This document shows, in pieces, positions 37,326 through 46,377 of a DNA stretch of 64,000 nt. Source of the DNA: JADCRZ01 sp037718865 (lineage in GTDB: Bacteria; Bacteroidota; Bacteroidia; Chitinophagales; Chitinophagaceae); the NCBI GenBank assembly GCA_037718865.1, contig JBBJMP010000004.1, positions 290,019 through 354,018 on the forward strand, read 5' to 3'. Numbering within the stretch: position 1 is the first letter of the stretch; each line of letters opens with the position of its first letter. The notes below the pieces were generated by a model that saw only the letters and a program-made list of their open reading frames with translations, made no database searches and was not told the DNA's origin. Position numbers and translations under genes: made by a program.

Positions 37326-38438
37326 CTATTTACTCCAATTAGTACTCACGGTATCGGTATCATATCCTTCAAAGTAATCGCCTAAAAGAGCTGCATATTC
37401 CCTTTGCCTGCGGTAAGGTTTACCAGCGATATCCTTGAAATATCGATAGAACACCTTATAAATCTTTGCTTTTGTAGGCACGAGTTTGAAAGAAAATCTA
37501 TCTTTTGGAGGTTCTTTTAATTCCAAAGCCTGCTTTAAGTAAGCAGTCAGTTCAGCTTCGGTCAAATAGTTCTTTTCAACTAAGTGTTTGCTAAAGTGAT
37601 CATATACCTTGTCAATCTTTACACTATCAAAATTATTTTTAATACCTACCACCTCTCCAGTAGACTGATTTTTAGAACTCCCCACTTCTGAGAGCTTTTC
37701 ATCCGGTTTTGGTATAGTAGTTTCAGTATCTGCAGGAGTTTTGTTTTTAAAATCCAAAAGCCAATTATAATATTTTGCTATAGATTCAACGCGGACAAAA
37801 GGTGAATCACCGGCACCAATTTTAATTTGGCAATTAGGACTGTTGGTAAATGCAAAGTCCCTTATTCCGTTGACAATAATTTTTTCATAAATATCCCTTA
37901 TTTCGCAGATGTCAATAGTATTAAGTTTTGAAGGCTTGAACAATTGTACTGTTTCTCCTTTATAATCAGGGTTAAGCCCTTCCACACCTTTAGCAATCAT
38001 TTTTGAAAAGTCCGGAATCTCTCCTGAAGGCAAATAAATTTCATCCAAGGGGAAATGCCTGTTTGTACGAACGGAAATAGGTAATTTTTCGGCAAAAAGT
38101 AATTTTTCATATCTTTCTATTTCTATCTGCAACAATCTATCCTTGGCCTCGCTTATTTCATATCTTTTCTTAAAAGTATGAATGAATCCTTCTGTTAACC
38201 GTTCCACCTGGTCAAAATATATCGCTTTACGTCTTTCTTCAATTTTTGACCATTCCTCTTCCTTCAGCAAATCGTAGTGATACTTTTGTTCGGTTGTGTT
38301 TAAAACTAAATGTTTACCCGGTTGCCAAGGGCCAGAAATTCTTCCTTCCCACCAATCCATAAAGTCATATTCCTGCACTTCTATTTGTTCAGCCTCTTGT
38401 GTTTTCGGATTAGTCCAATTTTCATAATATTTCTTCAT
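37326..38438 (-). CDS. Hypothetical mobile-element protein, 370 residues
   Basis: Unrecognised cytosolic protein found between the integrase and the helix-turn-helix gene. The N-terminal half is helical and charged; the C-terminal 90 residues (EAELTAYLKQALELKEPPKD...) resemble proteins often adjacent to Bacteroidota integrases. No catalytic motif seen. Confidence 0.5.
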   Translation of the reverse strand: MKKYYENWTNPKTQEAEQIEVQEYDFMDWWEGRISGPWQPGKHLVLNTTEQKYHYDLLKEEEWSKIEERRKAIYFDQVERLTEGFIHTFKKRYEISEAKDRLLQIEIERYEKLLFAEKLPISVRTNRHFPLDEIYLPSGEIPDFSKMIAKGVEGLNPDYKGETVQLFKPSKLNTIDICEIRDIYEKIIVNGIRDFAFTNSPNCQIKIGAGDSPFVRVESIAKYYNWLLDFKNKTPADTETTIPKPDEKLSEVGSSKNQSTGEVVGIKNNFDSVKIDKVYDHFSKHLVEKNYLTEAELTAYLKQALELKEPPKDRFSFKLVPTKAKIYKVFYRYFKDIAGKPYRRQREYAALLGDYFEGYDTDTVSTNWSK

Positions 38439-38561
38439 TGGAGGTATTCTCGTTTTTGAATGCTATCAATGCCTTAGCCATATCCTTTTTATGATCATCC
38501 TCGAAACCGGCCAGGTAATTCTGAGTCGTTTTTACGTTTGCTGTGGCCTAGGGCCCTTATA

Positions 38562-39671
38562 TTACAAATCCAATATGATCTTCTCCGTAGCATCCCTTTT
38601 TGTCTTATCAATAATTTTTGCATATACCTGGGTAGTCTTAAGTTCCCGGTGACCTAGCATTTTGGAGACAGTGTAAATGTCCGTGCCTCCCCTTAGTTGT
38701 AAGGTGGCGTAGGTATGCCTAAAGCAATGAAAGGTGATGTATTTGGTAATGCCGGCTCTCAAGATCCAATCTTTTAAAATCATGTTGGCATAAGCAGAGT
38801 ATTTTAAGCCTTCAAATACTTTATCCGTTGGGCCTTGGGATTCACCTAACAAGGTGTAAGCCTGCTCAGGTATGGGTAATATTTCAATGCCCTTTGTCTT
38901 TTTCTGTTTGAAATGAATAAAATAGCCTTGTCCTTTAATATATTGTAACTCGCTCCATACCATCTTTTCAATGTCCGAGTATCTTAAGCCGGTAAGGGCC
39001 GAAAATAGGGCCGCTGTCTTTAGAACCGGCATTCTACACTCTGTTCGGACCAGTAAATTCAATTCTTCCAGAGTTACAAAGTTCCTTTCGGTCTCCGCCT
39101 TCCTTATATTATCCACATTAGCCGAAATGTTGACTTCTATATTCCCAGCTATAAAAGCCTTTGCAACAGTGGCTTTGAACTTGGTAAAGTAAAGCTCTGC
39201 GGTATTTTGGGCAAGCTGTTTCCCGCTTTTGGCTTTTGCTTTTAAAAGGAACTCCCTGTACTCATTGCAAAGCTGAACTGTAACATCCTTGAATTTAAGA
39301 TGGCCGTTAGTAAACCTCTCTAGGTAGGCGACTGCGCAGAGCCAGTTTTCTCGATTTTTGCCGTAGCGTTTGTCACATTCAGATTTAAAATAATCTATAA
39401 AATCAGCATTGTACTTCTTTACCGATAAGAAACCGAATCTGTTGTTTTGGATCTCAATCTGGCGTTTGGCTTTGATGATTTCGGCAAGGCTGAGGGTTTC
39501 CTTATTATAATCCTTGTCAGAAGGGTTTTTTGGCTTTTCCAACAGGTACAGGCCTAAAAACTCTCTCCGCGTCAGTTTGCCCGTTTCAGGGTGGGGGATT
39601 GGTGGGTAAAAGTCCAGATAAAGGCTTTTACGGTTGCCTGAAATAGGCTTTGTCCTTAGCGTAACATTCAT
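38562..39671 (-). CDS. Tyrosine recombinase / phage integrase
   Basis: A 369-residue site-specific integrase. N-terminal arm-type binding region, SAM-like core-binding domain (about 100-200), and catalytic domain with the Arg in SALTGLRYSDIEKM (about 229), HCFRHTYATLQLRGG (H-x-x-R, about 318), and the Tyr in KTTQVYAKI (about 353) after a GHR segment. It is the first gene read inward from the right end of the element and has repeated GGTACAAA motifs just upstream. Confidence 0.92.
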   Translation of the reverse strand: MNVTLRTKPISGNRKSLYLDFYPPIPHPETGKLTRREFLGLYLLEKPKNPSDKDYNKETLSLAEIIKAKRQIEIQNNRFGFLSVKKYNADFIDYFKSECDKRYGKNRENWLCAVAYLERFTNGHLKFKDVTVQLCNEYREFLLKAKAKSGKQLAQNTAELYFTKFKATVAKAFIAGNIEVNISANVDNIRKAETERNFVTLEELNLLVRTECRMPVLKTAALFSALTGLRYSDIEKMVWSELQYIKGQGYFIHFKQKKTKGIEILPIPEQAYTLLGESQGPTDKVFEGLKYSAYANMILKDWILRAGITKYITFHCFRHTYATLQLRGGTDIYTVSKMLGHRELKTTQVYAKIIDKTKRDATEKIILDL

Positions 39672-39684
39672 AAGTGTGAGGTGA

Positions 39685-39733
39685 GGTACAAAAACTGAAG
39701 GTTTGGTACACTAAAGGTACAAAAAGGTACAAA
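39685..39733. repeat. Four GGTACAAA-type repeats upstream of the integrase
   Basis: GGTACAAAA at 39685, GGTACACT at 39705, GGTACAAA at 39716 and 39726, spaced 20, 11 and 10 bases. Roughly helical spacing suggests protein binding: arm-type sites for the recombinase or autoregulatory operators. The same motif recurs around 15.2-15.35 kb. Confidence 0.5.
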
Positions 39734-39839
39734 CTAAACGATGGATAATAAAAAGAATCTATTAACAAATACCGCACTTTTACCGCAGTAATTTAAGCGT
39801 ATGTAGTTGTTTTGTTATCGTTGGTATTTGTTTGCTTTT

Positions 39840-40532
39840 TTACATTAATCCTTCATCCGCAAAGCTGAAATAACCCTCCTCGCTCACGATAACATGGTCA
39901 ATGATTTTTATGTCGAAATACCTCGCAGCTTCTTTGATTTTTACCGTGAGCTCCTCGTCCGCCCTGCTCGGCCTGAGGTTGCCGGAAGGATGATTATGGC
40001 AGAGGATAAGGCTCACCGCATTTTCTTCCAGCGCTTTTTTCAGGATAATCCGCGGGTCTGCTACGGTTCCGGTGATCCCTCCTTCACTCACTATCTCAAA
40101 ATGATTGATCTTATTGGCACGATTTAGAAATACTACGGCGAAAACTTCCTTTTTGTAATCCTTCAATAATATCTGCAGGTAAGTGGCTATGTCACTACTA
40201 TCCTTAACAACGGTTTTGCCCAGAAATCCGGTGGCCTGTCTTCTCCTTCCTAACTCCAGTGCGGCAATTACCGTAATGGCCTTAGCCTCGCCGATGCCTT
40301 TGATTTTCATGAATTCCTTTACTGACAATTTGCCCAATTCATTCAGATTGTTCTTTCCAAGTTTAAGAATTTCCCGGGCAAGATCTATGGCTGTTTTATA
40401 CTTGTTGCCATTATTTAAAAGTAGGGCTACTAATTCCGAATCGCTCAAGGCCATTGCCCCTTTGCCAAGCAATTTTTCACGTGGCCGGTCGTCTTTCGCC
40501 CATTCCCTGATAGATTGTTTTGGTTCCTGCAT
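39840..40532 (-). CDS. radC: RadC-family JAB-domain protein
   Basis: A 230-residue protein of the RadC/YicR family. An N-terminal helix-hairpin-helix region (KGIGEAKAITVIAALELGRR, about 73-92) is followed by a JAMM/MPN-like metalloprotease-fold domain with LCHNHPSGNLRPSRADEEL (about 178-196), giving the H-x-H-P-S-G-(x)-S-x-x-D metal site. Despite the name, a DNA-repair role is not firmly shown for the family. It flanks the right end of the mobile element and diverges from prs. Confidence 0.92.
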   Translation of the reverse strand: MQEPKQSIREWAKDDRPREKLLGKGAMALSDSELVALLLNNGNKYKTAIDLAREILKLGKNNLNELGKLSVKEFMKIKGIGEAKAITVIAALELGRRRQATGFLGKTVVKDSSDIATYLQILLKDYKKEVFAVVFLNRANKINHFEIVSEGGITGTVADPRIILKKALEENAVSLILCHNHPSGNLRPSRADEELTVKIKEAARYFDIKIIDHVIVSEEGYFSFADEGLM

Positions 40533-40706
40533 AGCTCAATTTTAATCAATGCTTCGCAAAACGTCATGTAGTTTTCACCCTAATTCATGTTAATAATAAC
40601 GTTGCTGAAGCAGCTCCGTATAAGTGTAATGTATTTTATTCTTTGCAGCTTAATTACTGCTTTTCCCGCGCTGAAGTTTTATCTTCGTCGCACATTACAT
40701 CCACTT

Positions 40707-41657
40707 ATGGCTTCCAATGCAAAAATTTTCTGTGGTTCCGGTTCGCAATACCTTGCCGAGCGAATTGCAAAAAAGTATGGTACACCGCTGGGTAAAATAA
40801 ATATTCAAAAGTTCAGTGACGGAGAAACAGCAGTTGAATTTCTGGAAAGCATCCGGGGGGAATATGTTTTTCTGGTTCAGAGTACGTTTGCCCCCATGGA
40901 TAACCTGATGGAATTGCTGCTGATGATAGACGCTGCCCGACGGGCATCAGCCGATAAGGTCATCGCCGTTGTTCCTTATTATGGGTTCTCCCGGCAGGAC
41001 AGAAAAGACAGGCCCAGGGTAGCCATAGGTTCTAAATTGGTTGCCAATATGCTGGTAGCAGCCGGGGCAGACCGGGTAATAACCATGGATCTTCACGCTC
41101 CACAGATTCAGGGATATTTTGATATTCCGGTTGACCACCTCGATTCCTCTGCAATTTTTATCCCTTACATAGAACAACTTAAACTTGAAAACATTACCTT
41201 TGCGGCCCCTGATGTGGGAAGTACAAACAGGGTTAGGGAAATAGCCAGTTATTTTAATGCTGAAATGGTTATTTGTGACAAACACCGTAAAAGGGCTAAT
41301 GAGATTGCAAGCATGGTAGTGATCGGTGATGTTACCGACAGGGATATTGTTCTGATTGATGACATTTGTGATACCGGGGGTACATTGGCCAAGGCAGCAG
41401 GGTTGCTTACGGAAAAAGGTGCCAGAAGTGTGAGGGCACTGTGCACTCATCCTGTCTTAAGCGGCAATGCTTACGAGAATATTACGAATAGTGTGCTGGA
41501 AGAATTGGTGGTTTGTGATACCATTCCATTAAAGCGGGAAATAGAAAAAATAAAGGTACTCTCAGTCTCTGATCTGTTTGCGGTGGCCATACGTAACGCG
41601 CATGAGAATAAGAGTATCACCAGTTTGTTTATCCATTCTCAATTAAGAAATAAATAA
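40707..41657 (+). CDS. prs: Ribose-phosphate pyrophosphokinase
   Basis: Makes PRPP from ribose 5-phosphate and ATP for nucleotide, His and Trp synthesis. From the ATG at 40707 (MASNAKIFCGSGSQYLAERI) the protein has 316 residues, the normal family size; the longer open frame from 40587 adds 40 residues outside the family. Seen: YGFSRQDRKDRPR (ATP site), DLHAPQIQGYFDIPVDHL, and the PRPP loop VLIDDICDTGGTL. Starts a run of housekeeping genes with rplY. Confidence 0.97.
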   Translation: MASNAKIFCGSGSQYLAERIAKKYGTPLGKINIQKFSDGETAVEFLESIRGEYVFLVQSTFAPMDNLMELLLMIDAARRASADKVIAVVPYYGFSRQDRKDRPRVAIGSKLVANMLVAAGADRVITMDLHAPQIQGYFDIPVDHLDSSAIFIPYIEQLKLENITFAAPDVGSTNRVREIASYFNAEMVICDKHRKRANEIASMVVIGDVTDRDIVLIDDICDTGGTLAKAAGLLTEKGARSVRALCTHPVLSGNAYENITNSVLEELVVCDTIPLKREIEKIKVLSVSDLFAVAIRNAHENKSITSLFIHSQLRNK

Positions 41658-41711
41658 AAGCAAATTAAGATTATTTTTTTGCCTTAATATATAAACAATA
41701 AACAGTAATTA

Positions 41712-42344
41712 ATGAAAACAATTACCATCGAAGGACAACTCAGGACCGAACATGGCAAAAAAGCCACCCGCCATCTTCGCTCTGAGAACAAAGTGCCAGG
41801 TGTAATTTACGGGGGTGCCCAGGAGGTTAATTTTTCTGCACCGGCTACCGACTTTAAGACAATGGTTTACACACCGGATTTTCAGTTGATGGAGGTTACC
41901 GTAGAGGGTAAGCGTTATACATGCATTCTGAAAGACCTTCAGTTTGACAAGGTTACCGATCAGTTACTTCATATCGATCTGCTTGAATTGGTAGAAGATA
42001 AGAAAGTGGTTGCTACATTACCTCTTAGACTTACAGGAACTCCTGCCGGTGTTAAAGGCGGAGGAAAGCTGATCACAAAAATGAAGTCCTTAAAAGTGAA
42101 AACTTTCCCTAAATATTTGAAAGAAAATATTGAGGTTGACATTTCATTACTGGAATTAAATGAAAATATAAGAGTACAGGACGTGGTTGCCGAAAATTTC
42201 GAGATATTAAATTCACCGCGTATTCCAATAGCTACCGTGGTTATGACGCGACAGTTGAAACAGGAAGAAGCTACTGTAGAAAAACCTGCAGCTCCAGCTA
42301 AAGCTGCCGCTCCGTCCAAAGCCGCGGCTCCTCCTAAGAAATAA
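41712..42344 (+). CDS. rplY: 50S ribosomal protein L25 / Ctc
   Basis: Binds 5S rRNA in the large ribosomal subunit. The 210-residue form has an N-terminal L25 domain (about 1-90; GQLRTEHGKKATRHLR) and the C-terminal TL5/Ctc beta-domain (about 95-180), plus an Ala/Pro/Lys-rich tail typical of Bacteroidota. It lies 54 bases after prs and ahead of a terminator, with pth downstream, a frequent bacterial gene order. Confidence 0.95.
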   Translation: MKTITIEGQLRTEHGKKATRHLRSENKVPGVIYGGAQEVNFSAPATDFKTMVYTPDFQLMEVTVEGKRYTCILKDLQFDKVTDQLLHIDLLELVEDKKVVATLPLRLTGTPAGVKGGGKLITKMKSLKVKTFPKYLKENIEVDISLLELNENIRVQDVVAENFEILNSPRIPIATVVMTRQLKQEEATVEKPAAPAKAAAPSKAAAPPKK

Positions 42345-42359
42345 TACCCTTTATCTCAT

Positions 42360-42386
42360 AGCCCGGTCTTTGTCACCGGGCTTTTT
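42360..42386 (+). terminator. Rho-independent terminator after rplY
   Basis: AGCCCGGT (42360-42367) pairs with ACCGGGCT (42375-42382), seven-base loop, followed by T residues. It lies 16 bases after the stop codon. Confidence 0.9.
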
Positions 42387-42449
42387 AATATATTATCCCA
42401 AATACTTATAATTGGATATAGTTATTTTCATTTTTCTAACCGATATTAG

Positions 42450-43028
42450 ATGGATAAATTTTTAATAGCAGGTTTAGGAAATGTCGGGCCTGAGTATGCT
42501 GGTACCAGGCATAATATCGGATTTGATGTCGTGGATTTGTTTGTTGAAAAGCATGCAGGCAGTTTCAACATGCAACGCCTGGCCGCGGTAGCTGAAGTAA
42601 AACTGAAAGGAAAAAAATTGATCTGCATTAAGCCTTCAACCTTTATGAACCTTAGTGGTAAAGCGGTAAAGTACTGGCTGGAAAATGAAAATGTCTCTGT
42701 AGAAAATCTTTTAGTTATTGCGGATGATCTTGCAATACCTTTAGATAAGTTGCGTCTGAGGCCTGCCGGAAGCTCAGGGGGGCATAACGGATTTACAAGC
42801 ATCCAGGAATCGATTCAAACAGTTAATTACGCCAAACTCCGGTTCGGAATTGGGAATGATTATTCAAAGGGCAGGCAGGTGGAATATGTGTTGGGAAAGT
42901 GGACCGAGCTTGAGATCCCGGTTGTAAAGGCTAAATTGGCTAAATGTGTTGAGCTCATTGAAGATTATGCACTTTCAGGGATTTTACAGGCAATGAATCG
43001 ATATAACAATTTAATCTTCAAACTATAA
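42450..43028 (+). CDS. pth: Peptidyl-tRNA hydrolase
   Basis: Recycles peptidyl-tRNA released from stalled ribosomes. 192 residues, the usual size. Active-site segments are intact: GLGNVGPEYAGTRHNIGFD (Asn and catalytic His near residues 14-24), KPSTFMNLSGKAV, and DDLAIPLDKLRLRPAGSSGG followed by HNG. Lies downstream of rplY as in many bacteria. Confidence 0.96.
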   Translation: MDKFLIAGLGNVGPEYAGTRHNIGFDVVDLFVEKHAGSFNMQRLAAVAEVKLKGKKLICIKPSTFMNLSGKAVKYWLENENVSVENLLVIADDLAIPLDKLRLRPAGSSGGHNGFTSIQESIQTVNYAKLRFGIGNDYSKGRQVEYVLGKWTELEIPVVKAKLAKCVELIEDYALSGILQAMNRYNNLIFKL

Positions 43029-43162
43029 AATCTTAAATTGAATCTTTATTTTAGCAGCAAATTAGTTCCAGGCGTTATTTAAGAATCTGATATCCAATAA
43101 AAACAGCGAACCTGTTCCGGTCAGTAAATACCGTGATTTTTTAATCCTTAATTTATTGAAAT

Positions 43163-43774
43163 ATGAAAATATTTTGTGTAGGCCGTAACTATGTAGCTCA
43201 TGCCCAGGAGTTGGGCAATGAAGTACCTGATGAGCCCATCATTTTCATGAAACCCAAGAGCGCCTTGTTACAGTCGCATACTCCTTTCTACTATCCGGAG
43301 TTTACGAATGAGCTCCATTATGAGTGTGAACTGGTTCTCCGTATCTCAAAGAACGGCAAATATATCCAGGAGCGTTTTGCCAGTAAATATTATGATGCAG
43401 TAACCGTTGGTATTGATTTTACCGCCCGCGATATCCAAAATGAATTAAAGGAAAAAGGCCTTCCCTGGGAAAAGGCTAAATCCTGGGATAACTCGGCGGT
43501 CATTGGCAAGTGGGTTCCTTTGTTAAATGTAAAGAACAGGAAAGACATTAATTTTTGCCTGTATAAAAACAAAGAACTTGTGCAGAAGGGTTCTTCTGCA
43601 TTAATGATCACCAATTTTGATAATGTCGTCGCCTATATTTCAAACTATTTTTCAGTAAACATCGGTGACCTGATTTTTACTGGTACTCCGGCCGGGGTAG
43701 GCGAGTGCGTCGTCGGTGACGAACTGGAAGGATTTATGGAAGATGACAGCATGTTTACCTTAGAGGTGAAATAG
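43163..43774 (+). CDS. Fumarylacetoacetate hydrolase-family enzyme
   Basis: A 203-residue metal-dependent enzyme of the FAH family (FAHD1/YcgM-like), members of which act as acylpyruvate hydrolases or oxaloacetate decarboxylases. Seen: the metal ligands in HYECELVL (E-x-E) and the Asp in GIDFTARDIQ, the IFMKPKSAL start of the core and the TGTPAGVG loop. Short length places it in the single-domain group rather than true fumarylacetoacetase. Substrate not assignable. Confidence 0.9.
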   Translation: MKIFCVGRNYVAHAQELGNEVPDEPIIFMKPKSALLQSHTPFYYPEFTNELHYECELVLRISKNGKYIQERFASKYYDAVTVGIDFTARDIQNELKEKGLPWEKAKSWDNSAVIGKWVPLLNVKNRKDINFCLYKNKELVQKGSSALMITNFDNVVAYISNYFSVNIGDLIFTGTPAGVGECVVGDELEGFMEDDSMFTLEVK

Positions 43775-43904
43775 GAGCCGGAAGTTGGAGTCAGAGGTCG
43801 CCATTCCGGAAGTCCCAGGTTATTTTCAAGCCAGGCGGCAAACTATGCAACCATACTAACAACTGTTAGCTTTTTATTACATTTGTGCCTTCATTGAATG
43901 GAAT

Positions 43905-45968
43905 ATGGTAAGTTCACCGATCCTGTTGAAGGCATTCGAATTGATGTGCACCGCTAAAGCTATGGCCGCAATTTATGAAGCTAACCGGTCAATATGCAAA
44001 TATGTCCATTCTACTTCGCGTGGCCATGAGGCCATACAATTAGCTACCTCTTTTCAACTTACTAATATTGATTATGTAAGTCCTTATTACCGTGATGAAA
44101 GTATGTTACTGGGGATCGGTTACTCCCCTTACGAATTGATACTCCAATTGCTGGCAAAGGCTGATGACCCATTCAGCGGTGGAAGAACTTATTACGCTCA
44201 CCCCAACAATAAACAAAGCGATAAGCCGGTCATCATCCATCAAAGCAGCGCAACAGGCATGCAGGTTATTCCAGCTACCGGTATCGCTCAGGGTCTTCAA
44301 TACCTGGAACATATTCAATCTTCACTGTGCAGGCGTGGACCTTCGGGTGCTCCGGTAGTGCTTTGTTCATTGGGTGATGGCAGTGTAACGGAGGGTGAGG
44401 TAAGCGAAGCGTTTCAATTTGCCGAGTTAAAAGGTTTGCCGGTTATTTATCTGGTGCAGGATAATAATTGGGGAATAAGTGCCAGCAGTGAAGAAACAAG
44501 GTCGGTTGGTGCATATGACTATGTTTCCGGCTTTCGGGGTATGCAGCGGATGCTTGTGGACGGCAGCGACTTTGTTCAAAGTTATGAGGCCATGCAACAG
44601 GTTGTACAGGAGGTCAGGAACAGCCGCAGGCCCTATCTGATACAAGCTAACGTTCCTTTATTGGGCCATCACACCAGTGGTGTAAGAAAGGAGTTCTACC
44701 GGTCTGGTGAAGACCTTAAACAACATGCTGCCAAAGATCCCTGGCGCAAGCTGCGGTTTCACTTACTGGATCTTGGAATAGGAGAAGGAAGCTTGCAAGA
44801 AACGGAAAACGCAACGTCGGAAAGAGTAGCCTTGGATTTTAAAAAAGCCTGTGTTGCGGCAGAGCCGGATCCTGCGACGGTTAATGATCATGTTTTCGTA
44901 CCAACGCCCGTGAAAGAGGAAAAGGGTGAGCGTGAACCGGCCGGCGCAGTCCGTACAATGATGGTAGATGCTTCTTTAATTGCCATCCGTGAAATAATGG
45001 AAGATAATCCTGAAGCCATTTTTTTCGGTCAGGACGTAGGCCGCAGGTTAGGTGGGGTGTTTCGGGAAGCTGCAACGCTTGCAGAACAGTTTGGAAACCA
45101 CCGTGTATTTAATACAGCCATCCAGGAAGCGTATATTATCGGTTCTACAGCCGGGCTGTCTGCAGTGGGGGTAAAACCGATCGTCGAAGTGCAGTTTGCC
45201 GATTATATTTATCCCGGATTTAATCAATTGGTAACGGAAATTTCAAAAAGCTGTTATTTGACCTGTGGCCATTTCCCGGTACAGACCCTGATTCGTGTAC
45301 CTGTAGGGGCTTACGGTGGGGGAGGGCCTTATCATAGTGCTTCTATTGAAACCACCCTGCTTTCTGTCAAAGGATTAAAAATAGTGTATCCTTCCAATGC
45401 GGCAGACCTGAAAGGCCTGCTGAAAGCCGCTTTTTATGACCCTAATCCGGTAGTGATGCTCGAGCATAAAGGCTTATACTGGAACAAGGTTCCGGGTACG
45501 GAAGGAGCCAAGACCGTTGAACCCTCCAGAGATTATATCATCCCCCTGGGTAAGGCAAAAATCACTTTACCTGCAAGCGAAAACAAAATCAACGCAGGAG
45601 AAACGTGTTGTATAGTTACCTATGGAATGGGAGTTTATTGGGCTTTGGCAGCCTCAATGAATTACGCCGGCCAGGTAGAGATCATTGATCTCAGAACTTT
45701 ATATCCCCTGGATGAGGAACTGGTTTATTCCCGTGTTAAAGTACATGGAAAGTGTTTGGTGCTTTGTGAAGAGCAACAATATAATTCGTTTGCCGAAGCG
45801 CTGGCCGGAAGGATCTCTAAAAATTGTTTCACCTACCTGGATGCACCTGTTGAAGTAATGGGGGCTTTAAATAACCCTGCCGTTCCTATGAATACTGGCC
45901 TGGAAAAAGCTATGCTGCCCAATGCAGATAAAGTGAGTGACCTCTTAAGAGAACTTTTGCTTTTTTAA
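43905..45968 (+). CDS. 2-Oxoacid dehydrogenase E1, fused alpha and beta subunits
   Basis: Thiamine-diphosphate-dependent E1 of a branched-chain or related 2-oxoacid dehydrogenase complex, 687 residues. The alpha part (about 1-300) has the ThDP motif GDGSVTEGEVSEAFQFAEL, continuing to NN in QDNNWGISASSEE. The beta part (about 350-687) starts around DASLIAIREIMEDNP and includes GQDVGRRLGGVFR and FNTAIQEAYIIG. The fusion of the two subunits is a recurring arrangement in Bacteroidota. E2 and E3 genes are not in the window. Confidence 0.93.
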   Translation: MVSSPILLKAFELMCTAKAMAAIYEANRSICKYVHSTSRGHEAIQLATSFQLTNIDYVSPYYRDESMLLGIGYSPYELILQLLAKADDPFSGGRTYYAHPNNKQSDKPVIIHQSSATGMQVIPATGIAQGLQYLEHIQSSLCRRGPSGAPVVLCSLGDGSVTEGEVSEAFQFAELKGLPVIYLVQDNNWGISASSEETRSVGAYDYVSGFRGMQRMLVDGSDFVQSYEAMQQVVQEVRNSRRPYLIQANVPLLGHHTSGVRKEFYRSGEDLKQHAAKDPWRKLRFHLLDLGIGEGSLQETENATSERVALDFKKACVAAEPDPATVNDHVFVPTPVKEEKGEREPAGAVRTMMVDASLIAIREIMEDNPEAIFFGQDVGRRLGGVFREAATLAEQFGNHRVFNTAIQEAYIIGSTAGLSAVGVKPIVEVQFADYIYPGFNQLVTEISKSCYLTCGHFPVQTLIRVPVGAYGGGGPYHSASIETTLLSVKGLKIVYPSNAADLKGLLKAAFYDPNPVVMLEHKGLYWNKVPGTEGAKTVEPSRDYIIPLGKAKITLPASENKINAGETCCIVTYGMGVYWALAASMNYAGQVEIIDLRTLYPLDEELVYSRVKVHGKCLVLCEEQQYNSFAEALAGRISKNCFTYLDAPVEVMGALNNPAVPMNTGLEKAMLPNADKVSDLLRELLLF

Positions 45969-45986
45969 TCAAATCCGCTATTTTTG
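45956..45986 (+). promoter_or_regulatory. Bacteroidota housekeeping promoter of tRNA-Met
   Basis: TTTG at 45956-45959, a 19-base spacer, and TATTTTTG at 45979-45986: a perfect fit to the TTTG / TAnnTTTG consensus. It overlaps the end of the E1 gene and ends 10 bases before the tRNA. Confidence 0.85.
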
Positions 45987-45996
45987 CAGCCCGTTT

Positions 45997-46070
45997 GGCG
46001 AGGTAGCTCAGCTGGTTAGAGCATCGGATTCATAACCCGAAGGTCGGGGATTCAAGTTCCCTCCTCGCTA
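45997..46070 (+). tRNA. tRNA-Met (CAT anticodon)
   Basis: A 74-base cloverleaf: acceptor stem GGCGAGG with CCTCGCT, D arm GCTC...GAGC, anticodon loop TTCATAA (anticodon CAT), T arm with TTCAAGT loop. Probably elongator methionine; CAT could also be an initiator or Ile-lysidine tRNA. The discriminator is A46070, CCA not encoded. The defence island starts about 300 bases downstream. Confidence 0.95.
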
Positions 46071-46085
46071 CTGTTAATTCGCTTT

Positions 46086-46113
46086 AAGCTCTCCGGAAAC
46101 GGGGAGCTTTTTT
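46086..46113 (+). terminator. Terminator after tRNA-Met
   Basis: AAGCTCTCCG (46086-46095), GAAA tetraloop, and CGGGGAGCTT (46100-46109) followed by T. The remaining bases to 46377 contain no gene that I can see. Confidence 0.88.
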
Positions 46114-46377
46114 GGTTGGAACATAGACCCAGCATGGGTTTAAAAACGAAACGTCTTGTAGTGCGCTATTAAGATACGGCCTTTTGGATTACCGAAACAA
46201 ATATAAAATAATGTCGATATGAGACCTTATTTGGCGCATATAGAGGTCCACTAATCTGCTTCGAAAACCTCTCTTTAGCTTTTGTTGCACCTTTAGATCG
46301 GCGTCTAGGACGAGCTACCAGTCAGGTGTAGCACATATATACTTAACCGTACGTATATTTGGTTATCAACCTAAAAC

